Below are positions 58,777 to 64,000 of a DNA stretch of 64,000 bases, in pieces. Each line of letters starts with the position of its first letter. Within the stretch, counting starts at the first letter, position 1. A model generated the notes under the pieces. That model searched no databases, was not told the DNA's origin, and saw only the letters and a list, made by a program, of their open reading frames with translations. This DNA is from Dyella flagellata (GTDB lineage: Bacteria; Pseudomonadota; Gammaproteobacteria; Xanthomonadales; Rhodanobacteraceae). A program made the position numbers and the translations under genes. The stretch spans positions 251,701 to 315,700 of the forward strand of contig NZ_BSOA01000015.1 of the NCBI RefSeq assembly GCF_030160275.1. Reading direction: 5' to 3'.

Positions 58777-58949
58777 TGAGGACTCCGAAAACGGGGAATT
58801 CGCCAAAAGTGGGGCCGCGTTGTGGGAATCCAAGCCGTTAGGAGGCTCTACGAGGGGGTGGTGGCCCGGTCAGGGCGGTCAACGCCGCTGCCATAACAGC
58901 ACTCTCAACGCGCCGGGCAGGGCCCTCGCCAGCAAGTTAATCGCAGCCG

Positions 58950-59849
58950 TCACTTTCTGCGCGCACGTGGATGCGCCGCGTCGTAAACCTTGGCCAGGTG
59001 CTGGAAATCCAGGTGCGTGTAGATCTGTGTCGTCGCGATGTCGGCATGGCCGAGCAGTTCTTGCACGGCACGCAGATCGCCGGACGACTCCAGCATGTGG
59101 CTGGCGAAGGTATGGCGCAGCAGATGCGGATGGACGCGCTTGGCGAAGCCCAGGCGCAAGGCAAGCATTTTCAGGCGGGCTTGCACGGTGCGGGGACTGA
59201 TCGGTGCACCTTGGCGGCCACGGAAGACCGGCGATTCGGGGGCGCGGCCTTCCGCTTCGCCCAGCGCACGCAGAGCGGCGATGGCATGCCGCCCCACCGG
59301 AACGATGCGCGTCTTGCGACCCTTGCCGAGTACGCGCACTTCCCCCGCGTCGAGGTCCAGATCCAGCCAGCGCAAGCCGGTCAATTCGGCAAGACGCAGG
59401 CCCGAGGAATAGAACAGCTCCAGCATGGCGCGATCGCGCACATCCAGTGCGCCATCGTTGCCCTCGCCTTCCACCAGCGCGGTGGCCTCATCGACATCCA
59501 ATACCTGCGGCAGCTTGCGATGCACCTTGGGGCCGCGCACGCCGGCCAATGGATCGTGGGCCAGCAAGCCTTCGCGCGTGAGCTGGCGGAACAGGCTGCG
59601 GCATGAGGAAAGCAGACGCTGCAGGCTCTTGGGCGACAGGCCTGCGCGATGTTCGGCCGCCACGAAGGCGCGCATATGCTGCGGCTTCAGCTGCTCGAAC
59701 GCGGCCAGCTGCTGTTTCTGCATGTGGCGCAGCAGCTTGTCCAGGTCTCGCCGGTAGCCTGCGATCGTATGCGGCGATGCTTTGCGTTCGCTGCCCAGGC
59801 GTGCGAGCCATGCTTCAACCTGGGCCCGGGCATCCATCGCTGCGCTCAA
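58950..59849 (-). CDS. xerC: Tyrosine recombinase XerC
   Basis: This 299-aa site-specific recombinase resolves chromosome dimers with XerD. The N-terminal SAM-like domain is followed by the catalytic part with Arg in SSGLRLAEL, the HLLRHTFASHMLES box (His, Arg) and HADIATTQIYTHLD with the nucleophile Tyr. It overlaps the DUF484 gene by 4 bases (ATGA). Order lptM-dapF-DUF484-xerC matches other gammaproteobacteria. Confidence 0.95.
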   Translation of the reverse strand: MSAAMDARAQVEAWLARLGSERKASPHTIAGYRRDLDKLLRHMQKQQLAAFEQLKPQHMRAFVAAEHRAGLSPKSLQRLLSSCRSLFRQLTREGLLAHDPLAGVRGPKVHRKLPQVLDVDEATALVEGEGNDGALDVRDRAMLELFYSSGLRLAELTGLRWLDLDLDAGEVRVLGKGRKTRIVPVGRHAIAALRALGEAEGRAPESPVFRGRQGAPISPRTVQARLKMLALRLGFAKRVHPHLLRHTFASHMLESSGDLRAVQELLGHADIATTQIYTHLDFQHLAKVYDAAHPRARRK

Positions 59850-60529
59850 GCGCCGTCCTGCATCCGTGCCAGCGCAGCGGTAACCGTCGCTGCGATCATC
59901 TTGAGGAACACCGTGCCCATGCCCGGTTGGAAGTGATCGGGATCGGTGCTGCCCAGGGCGAGCATGCCCATTTCACCCAGCGGCAACAGCGCCGCCGACT
60001 TGATGATGGGTGCATGGGTACCGAACAGCCGCTGCAGGCGCTCGGGGGAAAGGCGGCCGGAGATCGGCTCGTGATAGGCCGGGAAATCCGCGAATTCCGG
60101 CATCGCGGCGCGACCTTCCGGTAGCTGCAGCAGCCAGTCGGCCGGAGGCAGCATCGGCGGGCCGAACAGGATCAAGCGGGTCTGGTCGGTGCGGAAATCT
60201 TCCGAGAGCTTGGCTACGACACTGCGCGCCGCCACCACCGGTGTATTGGCACGCAGCACGGCCACGTTGAGCTCGTGCACGCGCAGCATCAGGCGCTCGT
60301 TCTCGGCGGCGATGGCGGTGAGTTCCGCGAGCTTGCGCTCCAGTTCGCCGCATTTGTCGCGCAAAGCCTGCAATTGGTACGCCGCAAGCGATGCCACGGC
60401 GCCTTGCTCGCGCGGTAGGGTCAGCAGCGTGGCCAATTCCGGGTAATCGCTAAGGAAGCCCGGATGCTGCCGCAGGTACGCGGCCACATCGCTGGCTTTG
60501 ATGGTTTCGTCGAGCAGGGCGTTGGACAT
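59846..60529 (-). CDS. DUF484 family protein
   Basis: This 227-aa protein has an N-terminal helical part (DVAAYLRQHPGFLSDYPELATLL), a coiled-coil-like segment (~60-90), and a GAF-like C-terminal half ending in GMGTVFLKMIAATVTAAL. DUF484 genes are usually found next to xerC. The function is unknown. The stop overlaps the xerC start. Confidence 0.9.
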   Translation of the reverse strand: MSNALLDETIKASDVAAYLRQHPGFLSDYPELATLLTLPREQGAVASLAAYQLQALRDKCGELERKLAELTAIAAENERLMLRVHELNVAVLRANTPVVAARSVVAKLSEDFRTDQTRLILFGPPMLPPADWLLQLPEGRAAMPEFADFPAYHEPISGRLSPERLQRLFGTHAPIIKSAALLPLGEMGMLALGSTDPDHFQPGMGTVFLKMIAATVTAALARMQDGA

Positions 60530-60588
60530 ACGCGGAACCTCTCTAAACCCTTATCTGGAGTGTGCGATGGACGACGCCTTCGTATCAA

Positions 60589-61428
60589 TCACCCAGCGGC
60601 CAGCCATTCACCTTCATAGACAAAGCTCGCCGGTCCGGTCATCCACAAGCGCTCCCCGGGACCGGCCCAATCGATCTCAAGCGAGCCGCCGGGAAGATCG
60701 ACTCGAACCTGCGCATCCACTTCGCCGCGGCGGCGCAGCACCGCCATCGCCGCGCAGGCGCCGGTGCCGCAGGCCAGGGTCCAGGCGGAACCGCGCTCGT
60801 GCACGCGCAGGCCCAAGTGCCCACGCCCCAGCTTCTGGACAAAGCCGGTGTTGGTGCCTTGCGCAAAGCGTGCGTGGCTGGTCAAGGCCGGCCCAAGCCG
60901 ATCCAGCGCCGGCGACTGAAGATCGTCGACCACCACTACCGCATGCGGATTACCCATCGATACGGCGCCGATGTCCAACGCGAGTCCGTCCACGTCCAGC
61001 GTGTAGTGATCGGCCGCTGCCGAAGCATCGAAAGGAATTCGCGCCGGCTCGAAGACCGGCTCGCCCATGTCCACGGTGACACGCTGCGCATCGAGCAAAC
61101 GTACTGTCACCGGACCGGAGGGGCTTTGGATCTGTATGGCCTCGCCGATCGCCAGTGCACCGGCACGCTGCAACCACGCCGCTACGCAACGTACGCCATT
61201 GCCGCATTGGCCTGTCGGCGAACCATCGGCATTCCAGATGCCGTAATAGCAGGCGCTAAGCCCATCGCGTGCCGGTTCCACGCTCAGCAGCTGATCGAAG
61301 CCGATGCCGGTGTGGCGATCGGCCATCGCACGAATGATGGCGGGATCGAGCGCAAGCGCGCCTTCGCGACTGTCGATCACGGCGAAATCATTGCCGGCGC
61401 CGTGCATCTTGGAAAAACGCAAGCTCAT
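60589..61428 (-). CDS. dapF: Diaminopimelate epimerase
   Basis: This 279-aa epimerase interconverts LL- and meso-diaminopimelate for lysine and cell-wall synthesis. The two catalytic Cys residues are in NADGSPTGQCGNGVRC and ACGTGACAA. The start MSLRFSKMHGAGNDF is canonical. It lies between lptM (13 bases) and DUF484. lysA, often beside it, is absent here. Confidence 0.96.
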   Translation of the reverse strand: MSLRFSKMHGAGNDFAVIDSREGALALDPAIIRAMADRHTGIGFDQLLSVEPARDGLSACYYGIWNADGSPTGQCGNGVRCVAAWLQRAGALAIGEAIQIQSPSGPVTVRLLDAQRVTVDMGEPVFEPARIPFDASAAADHYTLDVDGLALDIGAVSMGNPHAVVVVDDLQSPALDRLGPALTSHARFAQGTNTGFVQKLGRGHLGLRVHERGSAWTLACGTGACAAMAVLRRRGEVDAQVRVDLPGGSLEIDWAGPGERLWMTGPASFVYEGEWLAAG

Positions 61429-61441
61429 GCTGTCGATCGCG

Positions 61442-61642
61442 CTATTGGTTTGCGCCTACTGGCTTGGTTGCGACGCTGCTGGCGCTGGCCGGTGCGCTGC
61501 TCGGTTGTGCCGGAGCGGGAGCCGGGGCGGGGCTAAGCGCGGCGTGGGTGGGCGGCGGATAGTAGAGCGGGCCCTTGTTGCCGCAGCCGGCGATCGCGGC
61601 AAAGGCGAGGCAGGCCGGCAGCAGCAGAATCGATCGGTGCAT
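61442..61642 (-). CDS. lptM: LPS translocon maturation lipoprotein LptM (YifL-like)
   Basis: This 66-aa small lipoprotein has a signal peptide with lipobox IAGC, followed by the family sequence GNKGPLYYPPP, then a Pro/Ala-rich tail. LptM (formerly YifL) assists the LptDE translocon in the outer membrane. It is just upstream of dapF, as in many gammaproteobacteria. The ribosome site is not strong. Confidence 0.88.
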   Translation of the reverse strand: MHRSILLLPACLAFAAIAGCGNKGPLYYPPPTHAALSPAPAPAPAQPSSAPASASSVATKPVGANQ

Positions 61643-61686
61643 GAGTGGGTTCCGTCGGAAAACGCCCGCAGTATAGCCAAGCTTAG

Positions 61687-61806
61687 GGACGCTCTGACCC
61701 ATTCCACGTACCCGTCACCGGTATCATGCGTGCCCCGAGCGTAGGCTGGGATGCCAATCCCAGCTCTCTGCCGGCTTACCCGCGCCGGTATTGTCATCCC
61801 AGCCTC
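61687..61806. mobile_element. Degenerate MITE end joined to a REP-like unit (copy 3)
   Basis: GGACGCTCTGACC begins the degenerate left end of the family and continues CACGTACCCGTCACCGG. TTAG immediately precedes it (61683-61686). A full-length but diverged REP-like pair follows (61741-61806). The right MITE end is missing. The junction resembles the MITE/REP join of the copy at 25.1 kb. Confidence 0.7.
61741..61806. repeat. REP-like palindromic unit, diverged full-length pair (copy I)
   Basis: Left GTAG-GCTGGGAT-GCCA-ATCCCAGC is intact. The right arm is diverged (GCCGGTAT-TGTC-ATCCCAGC-CTC). Confidence 0.8.
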
Positions 61807-61826
61807 AATGGCATTGGAGTGCCCCG

Positions 61827-62516
61827 ATGAACTGGAACGAATTGCTGCGCCTGCCCACCACCCTGCTCGTCATTCTCGCGGGCGTGATCCTGCTGCTTGC
61901 GTTGGCGCAGCTGTTGGCCGCGCGTCAGCATGCGCATAACCGCCGCCATCTTGCCGCGACCGCGCATTCCTTGCTGCTGGTGGTGTTCCTGCTGGTGGCG
62001 GCCCTGCTTGGCGGCATGGCGATGTCATTGCGCGGTTACCGTTTTCTGAGCGAAGAGCAGCCGGTGGTGCAGATTGATGCCCACATCCTGTCGCCGCAGC
62101 GCTGGGCGCTCACCCTGACCTGGCCGGATGGCGCCAACCGCAAGCTGATGCTGGCGGGCGACGATTTCCAGGTCGACGCCTTCGTGCTGAAGTGGAAACT
62201 GCCGGCCATGCTTGCCGGCCTGCCACCGCTGTACCGGCTCGATCGCTTGTCCGGCCGCTATGACGACGCCAGCCAGGAAGCCACCGCGGCCCGCACGGTG
62301 ATTGACTTCAGCCAGGCCGGTGCGGGCGACCTGGTCGATTTGAAGAACCAGGTGCCGCGCTGGTTCCCCGAAGTCGATACGGTGTTCGGTAGCGCCGCCT
62401 TCCTGCCGCTGGTCGACGGTGGACACTACAACGTGAGCCTGATGCGCACCGGCGCGCTGGTGGCGCGTCCGGACGAAGCTACAGCCCAGCGCATCGGCCA
62501 ACCCCTTGGTGGTTGA
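61827..62516 (+). CDS. Hypothetical membrane protein, two TM segments
   Basis: This 229-aa protein has two N-terminal hydrophobic helices (LLVILAGVILLLALAQLLA and LLLVVFLLVAALLGGMAMSL), then a roughly 160-residue soluble part, including RWALTLTWPDGANRKLML, likely on the periplasmic side. No family motif is recognised. ATG 61827 places the first TM at the N-terminus; in-frame ATG 61791 is inside the repeat region. Confidence 0.78.
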   Translation: MNWNELLRLPTTLLVILAGVILLLALAQLLAARQHAHNRRHLAATAHSLLLVVFLLVAALLGGMAMSLRGYRFLSEEQPVVQIDAHILSPQRWALTLTWPDGANRKLMLAGDDFQVDAFVLKWKLPAMLAGLPPLYRLDRLSGRYDDASQEATAARTVIDFSQAGAGDLVDLKNQVPRWFPEVDTVFGSAAFLPLVDGGHYNVSLMRTGALVARPDEATAQRIGQPLGG

Positions 62517-62522
62517 GGGGCG

Positions 62523-62888
62523 TCAGGCGGCACGACTGAACTGCGCCATTACTCCGATCAACGCGACGATCACCAACAATGTGGCCCACCCGTACCGATC
62601 GCCGAACGGATTCGGATCGGGTGTCTGTTTCTGCTTCAAATCCGCTTCCACTTTCTTCGCGTCCAGCGCCCAGCCGCGCTTGCAAATGTTGCAGGCGAGA
62701 AAGTACTGCTTCTGCATAACCCAGCGAAAAACGTAGTACAGCTGCGAGTATCGATATTGCAGCATCAAGCGAAACGACTGCTTTTTTTTGCAGGTTTTGC
62801 AATCGCGATGCTCGACCACGTGCAACGCGGCATGCTTGCCGCTACTTTCCCCTGCGGAGCCGATCACGGCGACCGACCATGACAACAA
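62523..62888 (-). CDS. Small protein with a CxxC zinc-ribbon-like motif and a C-terminal TM
   Basis: This 121-aa protein has two CxxC pairs (DCKTCKK and ACNICKR) spaced about 45 residues apart, typical of zinc binding, and a C-terminal hydrophobic segment (ATLLVIVALIGVMAQF). It has sensible composition and is not a shadow of the plus-strand gene, which ends 6 bases before. The start is uncertain. I do not recognise a family. Confidence 0.65.
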   Translation of the reverse strand: MLSWSVAVIGSAGESSGKHAALHVVEHRDCKTCKKKQSFRLMLQYRYSQLYYVFRWVMQKQYFLACNICKRGWALDAKKVEADLKQKQTPDPNPFGDRYGWATLLVIVALIGVMAQFSRAA

Positions 62889-63050
62889 TTCAACGCAGAC
62901 ACCACATGTGCATCACCGCTCGCTCCGGTTGGCCGCCCGCACCCAACCACGCATAAATCGTAAAAAATCACGCCAAGGCATTGTCATGGCGTGCTGCTAG
63001 ATTCGCTGCACCATCAACCTGCTTTGCAGGCAACAAAAGGGGGAAAACGC

Positions 63051-63326
63051 ATGAAACGTATCGCACTCGTCGCCATGGTTGCCGGTCTTGCCGCCATCGC
63101 CACCGCTGCCGCCCAACAGCCGGTGCGTGACGTCAGCGCCAAGCGCCATCCCAACCTGGCCGCCGCGCAGCACCTGGTCGACCAAGCCTACAAGCGCGTT
63201 ACCGACGCCCAACAAGCCAACGAGTTTGACCTGGGTGGCCACGCGGCCAAGGCCAAGGAGCTGCTGGACCAGGCCAACGCCGAGCTTAAGCAGGCCGCGG
63301 AAACTTCCAACGGCAACCACCACTGA
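63051..63326 (+). CDS. Small predicted periplasmic protein
   Basis: This 91-aa protein has a signal peptide (MKRIALVAMVAGLAAIATAAAQ) and a helical mature region (LAAAQHLVDQAYKRVTDAQQANEFDLGGHAAKAKELLDQANAELKQAAE) that could form a coiled coil. ATG 63051 is preceded by AAGGGGGA. Function unknown. A terminator hairpin follows directly. Confidence 0.78.
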   Translation: MKRIALVAMVAGLAAIATAAAQQPVRDVSAKRHPNLAAAQHLVDQAYKRVTDAQQANEFDLGGHAAKAKELLDQANAELKQAAETSNGNHH

Positions 63327-63336
63327 TCGCCACTTT

Positions 63337-63367
63337 GCCAAGGCTTCCCCGAAACGGGAGGCCTTGG
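63337..63367. terminator. Hairpin between convergent genes
   Basis: GCCAAGGC and GCCTTGGC arms extend to near 12 base pairs around CGAAAC. It lies between the small periplasmic protein and the acetyltransferase. Confidence 0.65.
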
Positions 63368-63373
63368 CCTGTG

Positions 63374-63850
63374 TCAGTCCAGCGTCTTCTCGTAGACCAA
63401 AGCGTCCGCGCCGTCTTCGTAGAAGCCTTTTTTCACCGCACCCGCCCGGTGATAGCCCAGCCGCTCGTACAGCCGGATCGCGCTTTCGTTGTCGACGCGC
63501 ACTTCCAGCCGCAGCGACTGACAACGCCGTTGGCGAGCAGCGACTTCAGCCGCTTCGATCAAGGCCGTGCCCACGCCTTTGCCGCGTGCTTCCGGCAGGC
63601 TGGCGATCGAATACAGGCGTGCCTTGCGGCTGCTCTTGCGGAAGAACACCATCGCCGTACCCAGGAAGCGGCGGTGGTTCGCGCTGGCCACCAGCACGCG
63701 CGCCGAATCGCTGTCCAGGTGACGGCGAAACTGCGCGCGGCTGATCCGGTCGCTGTCGAACGTGGCCTGTTCCAGCGCGACCAGGTCATCAAGATCGGAA
63801 AGTTCGGCGCGTCGCACCCGCACGGCAGCGGTGGCAGGCGTCTGGCTCAT
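63374..63850 (-). CDS. GNAT-family N-acetyltransferase
   Basis: This 158-aa acetyl-CoA-dependent transferase has the acetyl-CoA-binding block LPEARGKGVGTALIEAAEVAARQ (motif A) and then LRLEVRVDNESAIRLYERLGYHRAG. It resembles the RimI/ribosomal-protein-like group, but the substrate is unknown. It is the last full gene in the window. Confidence 0.9.
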   Translation of the reverse strand: MSQTPATAAVRVRRAELSDLDDLVALEQATFDSDRISRAQFRRHLDSDSARVLVASANHRRFLGTAMVFFRKSSRKARLYSIASLPEARGKGVGTALIEAAEVAARQRRCQSLRLEVRVDNESAIRLYERLGYHRAGAVKKGFYEDGADALVYEKTLD

Positions 63851-63880
63851 CAGCGGTACTCACGGACTATGGCGGGATAA

Positions 63881-64000
63881 GGAGTCTCTAATCTCACTGC
63901 AGCACCCGGCATGACGTCCAGAAGGCCCGCAGGGCGTGCCGCGCGGCACAGGGCAGACTGGCCCGTCTGTTCAAGCCGCGGGGCACGCCCTGCGGGCCTT
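63881..64000. mobile_element. Diverged member of the MITE family, running past the window end (copy 4)
   Basis: The outer end is diverged (GGAGTCTCTAATC). The following CCCGGCATGACGTCCAGAAG and the hairpin around GGGCGTGCCGCGCGGC match the interior of the complete copy at 21.6 kb, in reverse orientation. It continues beyond base 64000. Confidence 0.7.

Overview
This window looks like chromosomal DNA from a high-GC gammaproteobacterium of the Xanthomonadales, most likely family Rhodanobacteraceae (Dyella/Rhodanobacter/Frateuria group). That placement is inferred from gene content: several S9 prolyl-oligopeptidase family enzymes, a large TonB-dependent receptor, a tonB-exbB-exbD-exbD cluster, an AlgZ/AlgR-type pair next to hemC, and the order gyrB-recF-dnaN-dnaA-rpmH-rnpA-yidC-mnmE. 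No rRNA, tRNA, prophage or CRISPR was seen.

Layout. 0-6.4 kb: two membrane diguanylate cyclases, an Asp/Asn beta-hydroxylase, a DHA2-type drug exporter and a DUF899 protein. 6.5-12 kb: a PadR regulator with a His/Gly-rich N-terminus and two secreted S9 peptidases. 12-17.4 kb: a GlxA-type regulator divergent from an isochorismatase-like hydrolase, a carboxylesterase, then algZ-algR-hemC. 17.5-21.5 kb: a frameshifted TonB-dependent receptor and a DUF481 outer-membrane protein. 21.7-26 kb: a membrane protein, a WYL regulator, a patatin, a DUF488 protein and a glycosyltransferase. 26-28.6 kb: parB-parA-rsmG. 28.8-35.4 kb: an SPFH-like protein, pirin, a UPF0149 protein, xthA, a third S9 peptidase and a radical SAM protein. 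35.5-39.3 kb: acs, a phosphopantetheinyl transferase and pdxJ. 39.4-43.3 kb: the tonB cluster and a TPR protein. 43.6-53.8 kb: the origin region, gyrB-recF-dnaN-dnaA on the minus strand and rpmH-rnpA-yidC-mnmE on the plus strand. 53.8-56.7 kb: ribokinase, GST, cupin and an unknown protein. 56.8-61.6 kb: lptM-dapF-DUF484-xerC-hslV-hslU on the minus strand. 61.7-64 kb: small envelope proteins and a GNAT acetyltransferase.

The most notable non-coding content is two interacting families of intergenic repeats. One is a REP-like palindrome (core GTAGGCTGGGAT) with nine copies in three structural classes, explainable as deletion derivatives of one 70-bp unit. The other is a MITE-like element with inverted ends starting GGATGCTCTGATC and 4-bp YTAR target duplications (CTAG, TTAA). 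Some MITE copies carry a REP unit inside them. Both families abut coding sequence so closely that they contain the stop codons of neighbouring genes. Neither is seen between 37.8 and 61.7 kb, around the origin. Two perfect parS-type palindromes lie inside recF, about 20 kb from parAB. Other points of interest are the single-base frameshift in the TonB receptor, a pair of 16-bp palindromes upstream of algZ, and twin CGATATATCG sites in front of the PadR gene.
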